A program made the translations under genes and the position numbers. DNA of 47,889 nucleotides. It comes from Succinimonas amylolytica DSM 2873 (lineage in GTDB: Bacteria > Pseudomonadota > Gammaproteobacteria > Enterobacterales > Succinivibrionaceae). Numbering within the stretch: position 1 is the stretch's first letter; every line of letters begins with the position of its first letter. Shown in pieces: positions 34,381 through 45,041 of this stretch. The DNA is taken from assembly GCF_000378405.1 (NCBI RefSeq), contig NZ_KB899641.1:10191-58079 (forward strand), in the 5' to 3' direction. The notes below the pieces were generated by a model that did no database searches, was not told the origin of the DNA, and was given only the letters and a program-made list of their open reading frames with translations.

Positions 34381-35048
34381 CTTTTTTTATGATTCCCCGA
34401 CTTGGGGACGGAAACCTCAAGCTCTTTGACAGAGCTATTACCTTTCAACTTTTTTTATGATTCCCCGACTTGGGGACGGAAACGGGTTCTCCTTGAAGTC
34501 CTCAGGGTCAGTATAAACTTTTTTTATGATTCCCCGACTTGGGGACGGAAACTTGGCAATTTGTAGTTATCATTCATCAGCTTTGTTCCGCCTTTTTTTA
34601 TGATTCCCCGACTTGGGGACGGAAACAGTATTTAGCACACTGTGCAGTACACAGTGCATTAACTTTTTTTATGATTCCCCGACTTGGGGACGGAAACCTC
34701 AAGCTCTTTGACAGAGCTATTACCTTTCAACTTTTTTTATGATTCCCCGACTTGGGGACGGAAACGGGTTCTCCTTGAAGTCCTCAGGGTCAGTATCAGC
34801 TTTTTTTATGATTCCCCGACTTGGGGACGGAAACTGGCAAGCCAGCTGGTAATTACGCTCAGCTATAAACCTTTTTTTATGATTCCCCGACTTGGGGACG
34901 GAAACTTGCTATAAAACTGTTCCATGGTTACTCTCCTAACTTTTTTTATGATTCCCCGACTTGGGGACGGAAACCTCCAACCAGTTGCAACTTCATGATA
35001 GTTGCTGTTAGTTCTTTTTTTATGATTCCCCGACTTGGGGACGTGTTT
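34381..35048 (+). CRISPR. CRISPR array, ten 35-nt repeats, nine spacers, type III-like repeat
   Basis: Repeats start at 34381, 34449, 34518, 34592, 34663, 34731, 34800, 34871, 34940 and 35014; the first nine are identical 35-mers. Each begins C plus seven T, has the hairpin TCCCC-GACTT-GGGGA and ends GGGGACGGAAAC. The last copy loses its final GAAAC, marking the leader-distal end. Spacer lengths are 33, 34, 39, 36, 33, 34, 36, 34 and 39. The last eight bases ACGGAAAC equal the 5' handle of type III-A crRNAs of the Mycobacterium tuberculosis type, so a type III repeat is likely and transcription is plus strand. Spacer 5 equals spacer 1, and spacer 6 equals spacer 2 except near its end. No cas gene lies in the window. 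Spacer targets are unknown. Confidence 0.98.
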
Positions 35049-35513
35049 GTACTATGCTAATCTCGCCAGTTGTCGGTACCTTGCCAAGCTGTTCCACAAT
35101 CAGCTGGCTAAATTCTCTGCTGTTTGGCAATGATTTTGGTTATTTTTGAAGAAAGGCTGCGGGATACTTTGAAGAGTTCTTTCATCTCGTGAAGATTTGA
35201 TATGCCCTGAATGACAGGATTCATTTTTCTGAACAATTGCTGTTACGTAACAGACTGAGAGAATTAGACTGTCACCGCTGGCAGATCGGGTTGTGTCCTG
35301 ATAGTCAGGAGTGCCCTGTTTATATAATCCCCAGGCCCTTTGAAATCTCCTTCAAAGGTTCTTCCTTCTGGTATGTTATGCCCTCAACAGCCCCGTACAT
35401 TTTACGAACTCCTGAGGTTGCGGTCATGATGTCATAAACATGGATGGGGCAAGGTCCTGATATCCAAAGAGGACACATTCCGGGATTCCGTATTCTTGCA
35501 TTGCTGCCCAAAT
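35049..35513. other. Gene-poor stretch after the array
   Basis: No complete gene was found. A minus-strand frame through about 35320-35526 reads PIHVYDIMTATSGVRKMYGA and YQKEEPLKEISKGLG with plausible coding composition but no start and a premature stop, so it may be a relic of an accessory or mobile gene. I cannot assign a family. No cas motif was recognised. Confidence 0.35.
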
Positions 35514-36929
35514 TCAGAATGTAAAAAAGAACTTGATGATAAAGAGAACACTTGCCACATAGATCACCCAGGATACCTCCCGCCATCTTCCGCAGCAGAT
35601 CCTGATAATCGCGTAACTGATAATTCCCAGTCCAATGGCATGACCGACTGATCCAAAAACCGGCATGGCTGCAATCATAACCATGGCCGGGGCAAACTCC
35701 TCCATATCGCTGAAATCTATATTCTTAAGCTCGGCAAACATCAGAATCCCCACAAAAAGAAGCACTGCAGAAGTGGCCGGAGCCGGAATCAGTGCAGCCA
35801 GGGGTGCGAGAAACGAACACATTAGAAACAGCACCGCCACTACTGCCGCAGTAAATCCGGTGCGTCCTCCGGCAGCTATCCCGGAATTTGTCTCTGCAAA
35901 GGTGGTAACCGTGGAGGTTCCTGCCAGTCCTCCGCTCACGGTGGCCAGGGCGTCTGAGAGCATAGCCCGGTTCATATTTCTCTTTTCATTAAGGAGATTG
36001 GTCTTAGATGAGGTGCTGATGAGCATACCCACGGTGTCAAAGAGGTCTACCAGACAGAAGGTAACAATCAGAATCAGCGCGGTATCCCAGCCGATCCGGA
36101 AAAATGTCGCCAGATCAAAACTGAAGAAGGTGATGTCCAGAAAATCGGAAACCGGGGGGAGCCAGGAGGAATTTTCAAGTACCGCGGCCGGAGTTTCTCC
36201 GATAGTAAGCGCCCCTGCCCAGTAAACAGCAGCCCCTATAGCCATTCCCAGCGGGATTGCCCCGATAACCTTCCGGCAGTAGAGAGCCGCCATGGCAAAG
36301 AATCCCGTCAGCATGGAAGCTGCTGAAAGATACATTTTTGGAAAAGCTGATCCCATGCCGTCAGCCGCGTATCCGACGGTGACTGCCCCAAAAAAATCGC
36401 TTCCCATAAAAAACGGGCCGCCCTTTTCCGAGAACAGCGAAACATTGGAAGTAAGCGCAATCTTCATGATGAAGAGACCGATGGCGGGAGCGATGGCAAT
36501 CCTCAGGCATTTAGGAATGGCATCTACAATCTTCTCCCGTAAATGCAGCAGGGTCAGCAGAAGAAACAGAACTCCTTCCAGAATAATGATGGTAAGACAG
36601 GCCTGATAGCTCTCCCTGTAGGAAATTCCCAGCATGGCGGAAACCGATACCGTAACCAGTGCAAAATAGGTATTGATGCCCATCCCGGGGGCCAGTGCCA
36701 GGGGTTTATTGGAAAGAAGTCCGGCTAACAGGGTTCCCAGACCGGCAGAAAGGCAGGTTGCCAGAAAAATTCCGTTCCAGAGCGGGGAATTAACGACAAA
36801 TCCCGAGAGTATTCCGGGATTTACGGTGATTATGTAAACCATGGAGGCAAAGGTTGTCAGACCAGCAAGAAGCTCCGTCCGGAAATTGGTGTGGTTACCT
36901 CTGAAATCAAAAAATCTCTCAAGAAGCAT
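35514..36929 (-). CDS. AzgA-type purine (adenine/guanine/hypoxanthine) permease
   Basis: The 471-residue NCS2-superfamily transporter begins FFDFRGNHTNFRTELLAGLTTFASM, the standard AzgA opening. It has about twelve to fourteen helices, NPGILSGF, ALAPGMGINTYFA, and the family segment SGGLAGTSTVTTFAETNSGIAAGGRTG in the substrate-binding repeat. It imports purine bases by proton symport in characterised members. Length is typical. No purine riboswitch was recognised in the 110 bases upstream. Confidence 0.9.
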   Translation of the reverse strand: MLLERFFDFRGNHTNFRTELLAGLTTFASMVYIITVNPGILSGFVVNSPLWNGIFLATCLSAGLGTLLAGLLSNKPLALAPGMGINTYFALVTVSVSAMLGISYRESYQACLTIIILEGVLFLLLTLLHLREKIVDAIPKCLRIAIAPAIGLFIMKIALTSNVSLFSEKGGPFFMGSDFFGAVTVGYAADGMGSAFPKMYLSAASMLTGFFAMAALYCRKVIGAIPLGMAIGAAVYWAGALTIGETPAAVLENSSWLPPVSDFLDITFFSFDLATFFRIGWDTALILIVTFCLVDLFDTVGMLISTSSKTNLLNEKRNMNRAMLSDALATVSGGLAGTSTVTTFAETNSGIAAGGRTGFTAAVVAVLFLMCSFLAPLAALIPAPATSAVLLFVGILMFAELKNIDFSDMEEFAPAMVMIAAMPVFGSVGHAIGLGIISYAIIRICCGRWREVSWVIYVASVLFIIKFFFTF

Positions 36930-37040
36930 GTGATTACGCCTTCATTATTTTCCAGGTTTCCGAGCGCCCAGAAACTGCCGGGCCTGACAGCATGATTTCC
37001 CGCTGACGAAGATCAGCTGACCGGAAACTCTGAGATAAAA

Positions 37041-38426
37041 TCACTTTCCGGAGAAATCAGCGTCATCAAGCCTGAAAAAAGTCAGCCCCTTCTTGCCCTT
37101 TCTCTTGGTACGGTAAAGAGCATTGTCAGCATATTTAATCAGAAACCTGGGATCAGCTATCGCGGAGCCGTGGGTAACACCGATACTTACGGATATGGCA
37201 GGAAGTCCGTCTGAGGTATCACCGAGCATGCGATTGATATGGGCTGCCTTTGACTCCACCAGACTCTGCATTCCAAGGTCGGCATGTACCATGAAGACTA
37301 CAAATTCGTCGCCGCCGATCCGGCAGACATAATCGTCAGAACGAAAATTTTTGGACAAAGTCTTCACAATCTTTTTAAGAACCTGATCTCCTGTATCATG
37401 GCCATAGGTGTCATTAATGGTTTTGAAATCATCGGCGTCTACCAGAAGCACATAGGTGGAACTGAGATCAATGGCGGACAGCAGAAGATCATAGCCGCTG
37501 CGGTTATACGCTCCGGTCAGCTCGTCGTGGGAGGCCTTGTAGTTAAGATGATCCAGACTGTTCTGGAACTGGTGATACATCTGATTGTAAGCCCGGGCCA
37601 GATAGCGGAACTCCGTGGCGCCGGTCTCTTCCTGAAGCGGATTATTGGCCCGGATTTTTGCCGCAGCCCTGAGTACCGGATTTATGCCGAGATGGGAGGT
37701 CAGGAATATCATGATAAAGATTACAGACACCTGAATAAAGATGATCCAGCGTTCCCGGGCGATTTCCGAATAGTGACTGTCAGCGGAGATTCTCTCATCC
37801 CGGTCAAAAATCCGATGGATTTCATAAAGGCTTTCGGACATGCCCTGTCTGATAGTTTCCTTCTGCCGGTAGTAATCCTCACTGAATACCTTCATCTCGG
37901 CCAGGTGTTTCTTTTCAGGAAGGGAGAGACGGAGCTCCTCTTCTTTAAGCTTAATATTTCTCAGGATCTCGGGCACTGGTGCATCGGGTCTCGTGCTGAG
38001 AATGAGCCGCATGGCATAGAATTCCTGCTCCATAAGCATGTTGGAGGCATTAAGGGATTTTTTTAGCTTCAGGAGAGCTTTTGCTGCTTCGGGAAATTCT
38101 GACATATGAGCCACTGCATTTTCCCGGCGTCTGGTATCCAGAACCTCGGTAATATAATTATCCATAAACCGGGTATCCCCGGTAACAACGTACCGCTGCA
38201 CGTTTTCGGTAAGAAAGTCTGAGGCTGCCACCAGATTTTTGGCATCCTCCTCCAGAGAACGGTGATCATTAACCGACCGGGAGAGATTTGCAAATGAAGC
38301 GGAAAGGGAATATGTCGAGTAAATCATCATGGCGGAAACGCCTGTAGCCAGCAAAATCAGCCAGAAATTGAGCTTTTTAAGTGAAATTCCCTGCTGGATC
38401 CGTCGTTTGATAAGCTTGATGATCAT
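37041..38426 (-). CDS. Membrane-bound diguanylate cyclase
   Basis: The 461-residue protein has a helix at 18-40, a helical periplasmic sensor domain at about 41-225 (4-helix-bundle-like, Leu/Glu-rich), a second helix at 227-247, and a short linker before the GGDEF domain at about 295-455. The active motif GGDEF (371-375) is intact and the inhibitory I-site RSDD (362-365) is present, as are NDTYGHDTGDQVL and DELTGAYNRSG. It makes c-di-GMP from GTP with product inhibition, opposing the EAL protein at 18.4 kb. The sensed signal is unknown. Confidence 0.93.
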   Translation of the reverse strand: MIIKLIKRRIQQGISLKKLNFWLILLATGVSAMMIYSTYSLSASFANLSRSVNDHRSLEEDAKNLVAASDFLTENVQRYVVTGDTRFMDNYITEVLDTRRRENAVAHMSEFPEAAKALLKLKKSLNASNMLMEQEFYAMRLILSTRPDAPVPEILRNIKLKEEELRLSLPEKKHLAEMKVFSEDYYRQKETIRQGMSESLYEIHRIFDRDERISADSHYSEIARERWIIFIQVSVIFIMIFLTSHLGINPVLRAAAKIRANNPLQEETGATEFRYLARAYNQMYHQFQNSLDHLNYKASHDELTGAYNRSGYDLLLSAIDLSSTYVLLVDADDFKTINDTYGHDTGDQVLKKIVKTLSKNFRSDDYVCRIGGDEFVVFMVHADLGMQSLVESKAAHINRMLGDTSDGLPAISVSIGVTHGSAIADPRFLIKYADNALYRTKRKGKKGLTFFRLDDADFSGK

Positions 38427-38683
38427 AGTGTTTGGAATCAGTTAATACATGCACTTGGGGTTAGAACGATTATTAGTTAATAAATTATACCACTATCAGG
38501 ATAAAAGAGCCTGTACCGCAATTTTTTTAGAAGGAATTCTGAAAGCGCCCTCAGGTTTTCCCGGATTTCATGTCAGGACCGGGGTACCTAAGAGGTTCTG
38601 AAAAACGCATCCCGGGGCGGGAGCGGCGGTAAAAAATTATGGTCTTTTCCTGTTCCGGACCATAGCGGGACATACATTTACAA

Positions 38684-38709
38684 AACAAAAATCCCCGGAA
38701 TACGGGGAT
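38684..38709 (-). terminator. Rho-independent terminator of dapB
   Basis: ATCCCCG (38691-38697) pairs with CGGGGAT (38703-38709). On the minus strand it is followed by TTTTGTTTTG. It lies 18 bases past the dapB stop. Confidence 0.85.
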
Positions 38710-38726
38710 CTCTCTAAGAAATGGAA

Positions 38727-40153
<1,427 letters not shown>

Positions 40154-40261
40154 TGCTAGTTCCTAATACGCGGGGAATCCCCCTTTTCAAAAAACCGGTA
40201 CATTGTAGCAAGTTTTCCGAAAAGGATGGAATTAAAAAGATGACGGGAATAACCGGAGAGC

Positions 40262-40795
40262 TCAGACCAGGGGGAGCACCATATGAAGAATTGGCATATT
40301 GTAGGCATCAAAGGTCAGTCTGGCGGTACCTCCCAGCTGCTGCGGGAAGTCGAATTCCTGGTAGCGGAAACCGTTCCTTTCGTAGAATCTCCGTGCTATG
40401 CCATTGTTCTCAAAAACCTCCAGTCTTACAGATGCGGCTTTCCGGGAATTCCGGGCATCGCGGACACATGCGTCCAGGAGGAGCTGGCCGAGATGGCGGT
40501 TCTCGTACCCCGGCAGAATGTAAAAGGATCGTATATAGGCATGGCCAACGAAGTACTGAAAGCACACCAGTCCTACAATCAGATTCTTCTCAGTATCCCG
40601 GATAACGTAATTGTGGTAGCTGCTGGCATTTACCCGGTTCATCCAGAGTGAGCCCAGCTGGCTGTAGTTCAGGAGCACCCTTTCCCTGATAAACTCCGGA
40701 GCATCCTTAAATTCCAGCTCCTGCTGAGAGCGATGCTCTACCTGGGCCATGGCCCAGAAATCCTCCGGGGCGGGAACTGTTACTAGAACTGACAT
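40262..40795 (-). CDS. GNAT-family acetyltransferase
   Basis: The 177-residue protein has a GNAT core: strand NLIVGLVCFQYF, strand AYIRSFYILPGYENRHLGQLLLDACVRDA (the acetyl-CoA pyrophosphate loop is modified to ENRHLG from the usual R/Q-x-x-G-x-G/A), then SVRLEVFENNGIARRFYERNGF, the classic C-terminal motif. The substrate is unknown. It overlaps the upstream M48-like gene by 13 bases, implying coupled translation. Confidence 0.85.
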   Translation of the reverse strand: MSVLVTVPAPEDFWAMAQVEHRSQQELEFKDAPEFIRERVLLNYSQLGSLWMNRVNASSYHNYVIRDTEKNLIVGLVCFQYFVGHAYIRSFYILPGYENRHLGQLLLDACVRDARNSRKAASVRLEVFENNGIARRFYERNGFRYQEFDFPQQLGGTARLTFDAYNMPILHMVLPLV

Positions 40796-41613
40796 TGCGG
40801 AACTCTTCCATAATCCTTGCGGGAGGTCCGGTAAACCTGCACCAGTCCCTCCAGGCCGGCACTGATCTCCTTAAGATAGCTGTCCGAGTGCGGATGGAGC
40901 CGGGCAAAGGCTTCTGCTCTCATATCCGGATTCCGGTTGGCATTATGCCAGAATACCAGAATTGCAGAGGGATTGTAGCCGGAAGTGGCCATGATCTTGA
41001 GGGCAATGGCATCCGCATCCCGTTCCTGAGCCTCAGTATAGGGTTCGTTGTGAGCCGGATCGATTATGAGTCCCAGGGCATTGGAAAACCTGGCAAAGTT
41101 ATCGGGAGAACGCAGGTACACCGAGGTTTTGAAATCGGAAAGGCCGCCGGCGGCACTGATGGGCTCCTTCAGTATTCTGGTAGCCCTTTCGTTGTCGTGT
41201 TCCAGGAGTGAATGAGCCATGACATGGGCAATCACATAGGCGGTTTCATCCTGATTTCCGATAGCGGCGGGGAGACAGTTGCTGACAATAAAGGTGCCAT
41301 CATTAATCAGCGCAGCATTTACACTGCATTCCCGAAGCATTTCAGTACGCCACTCGGAACGCAGCCCGGCAAAGGCGCTATTAATGGAACGGGTCAGATT
41401 CCGGATATGACATTCAACAGCACGGCGCTGGGATTTGTCGCCCTTTACCGTAATATTAAGGGTGTTTAGCTCCTTATGGTAGGCTCCGGTAAGGCTGCTC
41501 ATCTCAGCATAGTCAAAACCGCGGGAGCCGCCCCGGTGTCCGCTGATGGAGTTGCATCCGGCAACGGCAAGACCGGCCAGGAGCGAAACTGCCAGAAATT
41601 TTAGGGATTTCAT
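40783..41613 (-). CDS. M48-like lipoprotein lacking the catalytic Glu
   Basis: The 276-residue lipoprotein has a signal peptide with lipobox LAVAGC and lipidated Cys20. The metallopeptidase region reads VIAHVMAHSLLEHDNER: both zinc His (130, 134) remain, but the Glu of HExxH is Val131. The third ligand region AQERDADAIALKIMATSGYNP (Glu197, Asp201) is intact. The protein is therefore probably an inactive, zinc-binding homologue of LoiP/YcaL-type envelope proteases, perhaps a chaperone or decoy subunit. It is followed by an overlapping GNAT gene. Confidence 0.83.
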   Translation of the reverse strand: MKSLKFLAVSLLAGLAVAGCNSISGHRGGSRGFDYAEMSSLTGAYHKELNTLNITVKGDKSQRRAVECHIRNLTRSINSAFAGLRSEWRTEMLRECSVNAALINDGTFIVSNCLPAAIGNQDETAYVIAHVMAHSLLEHDNERATRILKEPISAAGGLSDFKTSVYLRSPDNFARFSNALGLIIDPAHNEPYTEAQERDADAIALKIMATSGYNPSAILVFWHNANRNPDMRAEAFARLHPHSDSYLKEISAGLEGLVQVYRTSRKDYGRVPQCQF

Positions 41614-41648
41614 AAAGTTTTCCAGAGTATCTCAGTTTATGGTGATTT

Positions 41649-41678
41649 AAAAAAAGCCAAAGCAAAAGCTCCGGCTTT
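41649..41678 (-). terminator. Terminator of the Sel1-repeat gene
   Basis: On the minus strand AAAGCC (41678-41673) pairs with GGCTTT (41658-41653) across a 14-base loop with a possible inner GC pair, followed by four more T. It lies about 37 bases after the stop. Confidence 0.7.
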
Positions 41679-41714
41679 ATGAATAAGGGTAACGGCAAAA
41701 ATCCGTCCGTACAA

Positions 41715-43160
41715 TCAGCTCTTGAGCTTGAAGAGCTCGGCTATCTTCTTGACGTCAATCTTGGGATCCATGGTTTTGGCCTTTTCGATCCAGAATCTGG
41801 CCTTGGCATCGTCCTTGTCCACGCCGGCCCCGTTCTTGTACAGCAGGGACAGCGCCACCATGGCAGGAACCAGATTGTTATAGGCAGCCTGTTCTACCCA
41901 GTAGGCAGACTTTCTCATGTCACGAACTTCACCGTGTCCGTTGGCGATCATGATGCCCAGATTGAACTGCGCAATAGCCACGTCCACATCGGCAGCCTCG
42001 CGATACCACTTGTAGGCCTGGTTGAAGTTCTGATTTACACCGAAACCTTCCTTGTAGGCATAGGCCAGATAGGTTTTGGCCATGGCATCATCATGTTCCT
42101 CGATGGCCTTGTTGAGCCACTTGATGCCCTCAGCCTTCTGCTTGGCATCGCCGTGGGTTACATAAAGCTCGCCCAGCTTGGATTCGGCACCCACATGATC
42201 ATGAAGCGCAGCAAGCCGGTAAATGTTCATGGCTCTCTGGTAGTCCTGCTTCACACCAATGCCGTTTTCGTACATGGTTCCCAGAAGGTACTGGGCTTCC
42301 AGCATGTTCTGTCCGGCGGCCTGGCTGATGTAGTCAACAGCTTCGGCTTCGGTGAGAGCCCGGTTGGTCTCCTTGTCGCCGTTGATATAAAGACGGCCTA
42401 GCTCGAACTGAGCCAGAGCACTGCCCTTGTCAGCGGCCTTTCTGAGATTCTCAATACCCTGGGAAGGGTTGCGCATAACCCCGAGCCCCTGGAAATACAT
42501 GATGCCTACATAGTACTCGGCGTCTGTGTTGCCGCCATTAGCGGATTTCTCGAACCAGGACATGGCGTTGGGGTAATCCTGGTTTTCATAAAGAACCGTG
42601 GCAAAAAGAGCCTGACCGTCGGTATTGTTGAGAAGAGCAGATTTTCTGGCCCAGCTAAGACCGAGCTTCTGGGACTCCTCGTCCTTCTGGTTAAGAAGCC
42701 ACTTGGCATACTCAAACATGCCTGCAGGATCGCCGGCCTCCGCCTTTATCTGAACGTCACGCACCGCATGGTACTTGTCCAGGAAGTGGAGAGCGCGTTC
42801 CTCCTTCCAGACGGCAGCCTTGTCAAAGTAACTGTAGGCCTGCTCGAAACGGTCGTGCTCGACAAGGAAAAGCCCGTATTCGTATTCCGCATCGGGGCGT
42901 CCGGCATCTGCGGCGCGCTGAAGCCATCCGAGAGCCTCCTCAATGGGCATTACCTCCGGATGGGCATCATTCATGGAATAGAGGGCGTACATGGCGTTGT
43001 CGTCATTATTATTGTTTGCCAGATCGGTGAAGATTGTTTTTGCTTCATCGTATCTCCCTTCCTTCATTGCGATCTCGGCATCCTTAAAGGTTTTCCCACC
43101 GCAGCCGGTGAACGCAATGGCGGAGATTAATACAAGTGCGGCAATCCTCGTTAATTTCAT
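41715..43160 (-). CDS. Sel1/TPR-like repeat lipoprotein
   Basis: The protein of about 481 residues has a lipoprotein signal (ALVLISAIAFTGC) and about a dozen Sel1-like helical repeats of 34-38 residues, for example DAEYYVGIMYFQGLGVMRNPSQGIENLRKAAD and EAQYLLGTMYENGIGVKQDYQRAMNIYRLAA. Such solenoids scaffold envelope protein complexes. ATG 43160 is chosen because the signal peptide follows directly; the longer frame to 43232 adds a basic stretch unlike a lipoprotein start. It is monocistronic, with a terminator after it. The partner protein is unknown. Confidence 0.9.
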   Translation of the reverse strand: MKLTRIAALVLISAIAFTGCGGKTFKDAEIAMKEGRYDEAKTIFTDLANNNNDDNAMYALYSMNDAHPEVMPIEEALGWLQRAADAGRPDAEYEYGLFLVEHDRFEQAYSYFDKAAVWKEERALHFLDKYHAVRDVQIKAEAGDPAGMFEYAKWLLNQKDEESQKLGLSWARKSALLNNTDGQALFATVLYENQDYPNAMSWFEKSANGGNTDAEYYVGIMYFQGLGVMRNPSQGIENLRKAADKGSALAQFELGRLYINGDKETNRALTEAEAVDYISQAAGQNMLEAQYLLGTMYENGIGVKQDYQRAMNIYRLAALHDHVGAESKLGELYVTHGDAKQKAEGIKWLNKAIEEHDDAMAKTYLAYAYKEGFGVNQNFNQAYKWYREAADVDVAIAQFNLGIMIANGHGEVRDMRKSAYWVEQAAYNNLVPAMVALSLLYKNGAGVDKDDAKARFWIEKAKTMDPKIDVKKIAELFKLKS

Positions 43161-43658
43161 TTTTCTTTTAACCTTGTTTAACATCCATACTGCAACGGAT
43201 TTGCCTGTTAAAGGTGAGAGAAGAACTCGCAACCCAATCCGCTGTTACAGCAAACCTAAACCAGACACATAAAAAAGGAGCCTGTTTGCGGGCTTTCCCC
43301 GTGTCTGAATACGATCAAAGCTTAATGTTAGCACATTATCTTTTTTTACAAAAGAATGATATGCCTTAAATACTCTCATTTTGAGACTTGCCGACAAATA
43401 TTGCCGTCACAGCGGGGTTTTTACCGGAGGAATTTCCCTGCATACCCCGGATTCCCTTCTTCCCTGCCGTTCTTAAGGGATAGCATCGCTGCCCCTGAAA
43501 CAGCATTCTCCGCCCGGAGACCCGGGTTTGGACTAAAATAGTAAAAAAATGTGATAAACAGCGGGAGTTTCATGTAAAATCCCTGAGTGAAACCTCCTGA
43601 TTACCGGGAACCGCCGGTAACTGTTTCTTGTTTTATACACACCAACTACCGGAAAGCA

Positions 43659-44624
43659 ATGATGTCCAAGCCTGTCAGAAAAATCGGGATCTTCAGCAGA
43701 GTACAGAATCAGTCAGTGGCAAAAACCCTTCGCAGTCTCATTGATTTTTTAAGAGAGCACGGAGAGGAAATTTATCTTGAAAAGGAAACCGCGCGCAAGC
43801 TTGATACCCAGGACACTGCCCTTCCCTTTGAAAAGATTCCCGAGGTTGCCGACCTTATTGTGGTGGTAGGCGGTGACGGCGCCTTTCTGGGAGCCAGCCG
43901 AGCTGTAGGGCTGTCAGGAATTCCCATGGTGGGCATCAATACCGGACATCTGGGATTTCTTACCGATATCGCACCTGACAGCTTCCGGGAACCCCTGATC
44001 AAGATTATGGCAGGCGAATACTATCTGGAGCAGCGCTTCATGCTGAACACCGGAATTCTTGAGGACGGTGCGATTACCCAGAGCTCCCTGGCTCTTAACG
44101 AAACTGTTATTCAGGGAAACCTGGCCGCTCACATGATCGATTTCTCTGTGTTCATTGACGACAATCTCATGTACACCATTAAGGCGGACGGCCTCATTAT
44201 CTCCACGCCCACAGGTTCCACAGCCTATTCTCTTTCCGCTGGCGGCCCCATTGTGGATCCTTCCCTGAATGTAATTGTTCTGGTGCCGATGTTCCCGCAC
44301 TCCCTGAACTGCCGTCCCTTTGTTTTCAGGGCTACCTCCGATGTCAAGATCAGGTTCGAGATCCAGGACTGCACCGAGGATATCATTGTAAGCTGCGACG
44401 GCCAGGTAGCCATGAAGACCAGCAGCTCGGCCAGCATTCTGGTACGGAAAAGCCAGGAGTCCATTCAGATCTGTCATCTTAAGAACTATGACTTCTTCAA
44501 TGTGCTCAGGAGCAAAATCGGCTTTGGAGAGCCCATTCGTCATCCCGAGGTACGGGAGGAAATTCCGGAATCCGCCGCCGCACAGTATGAGGAACCAATG
44601 GCGGAGCTTGGTACTTTGGAGTAA
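43659..44624 (+). CDS. nadK: NAD kinase
   Basis: The protein of about 321 residues has the NAD kinase GGDG motif (VVVGGDGAFLGASR), NTGHLGFLTDI, LALNETVI, and DGLIISTPTGSTAYSLSAGGPI, all in normal order. It phosphorylates NAD to NADP with ATP. ATG 43659 with GGAAAG upstream is preferred over a GTG 24 codons earlier, which would add a nonconserved leader. The C-terminal 30 residues are acidic and extra. It is the only plus-strand gene between 34 kb and 46 kb, transcribed divergently from the Sel1 gene. Confidence 0.94.
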   Translation: MMSKPVRKIGIFSRVQNQSVAKTLRSLIDFLREHGEEIYLEKETARKLDTQDTALPFEKIPEVADLIVVVGGDGAFLGASRAVGLSGIPMVGINTGHLGFLTDIAPDSFREPLIKIMAGEYYLEQRFMLNTGILEDGAITQSSLALNETVIQGNLAAHMIDFSVFIDDNLMYTIKADGLIISTPTGSTAYSLSAGGPIVDPSLNVIVLVPMFPHSLNCRPFVFRATSDVKIRFEIQDCTEDIIVSCDGQVAMKTSSSASILVRKSQESIQICHLKNYDFFNVLRSKIGFGEPIRHPEVREEIPESAAAQYEEPMAELGTLE

Positions 44625-44724
44625 GCACCTCCGGGATTATTTCACTAATGAACTCTCCTTAACAAAGAGGAGCGTCTCCAGAAAAAACAGGGCAGCAGTT
44701 CCTTTCAGGGGAGGAATCATCTCC

Positions 44725-44750
44725 AGTACTGCGTAGTACTTGCCAGTACT
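44725..44750. promoter_or_regulatory. Three AGTACT palindromes at exact 10-base period
   Basis: AGTACT occurs at 44725-44730, 44735-44740 and 44745-44750, one per helical turn, about 100 bases after nadK. Regular phasing of a palindromic hexamer is what a cooperative DNA-binding protein would need. No gene start is close on the plus strand, and a weak minus-strand frame ends just beyond. Confidence 0.5.
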
Positions 44751-44774
44751 GACAGGCTTTACCGGCTTCAGTTT

Positions 44775-45041
44775 TTACTCCCGCATCATTCCCCTGAAGC
44801 TTGACCGGGCTTCATTATGATATTCAGGTTCCCGGATATTATTCGCGGAGACCTCAATATCCCTGTAGTCCCCGTGTTCCGCTGTCCCGAACGTCCTGAC
44901 ATAGATCCGCCCCCGGAGGCATCCCGCAGACAGAATTTCCATCTCCAGGCGGGAGATTTTTATGAAATACCCTGCAATCCCGGCTTCCGCAGAATTGATT
45001 TTCAACATAATCGCCCGCCATTGCATTTTTTTGCCCTTCAT
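44775..45041 (-). CDS. Possible small unknown protein
   Basis: An 88-codon frame reads MLKINSAEAGIAGYFIKISR and RIYVRTFGTAEHGDYRDIEV, with reasonable strand/helix alternation, but there is no ribosome-binding site and no family match that I can see. It may be a chance frame. The rest of 44625-45330 holds no better candidate. Confidence 0.25.
   Translation of the reverse strand: MKGKKMQWRAIMLKINSAEAGIAGYFIKISRLEMEILSAGCLRGRIYVRTFGTAEHGDYRDIEVSANNIREPEYHNEARSSFRGMMRE

Noticed and set aside
35049-35513. Possible cas gene fragment beside the array
   Set aside because: No Cas1, Cas2, Cas6 or Cas10 motif is readable; the open frame is short and broken.
36930-37040. Possible purine riboswitch upstream of the purine permease
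   Set aside because: The conserved three-way-junction loops could not be found in either orientation.
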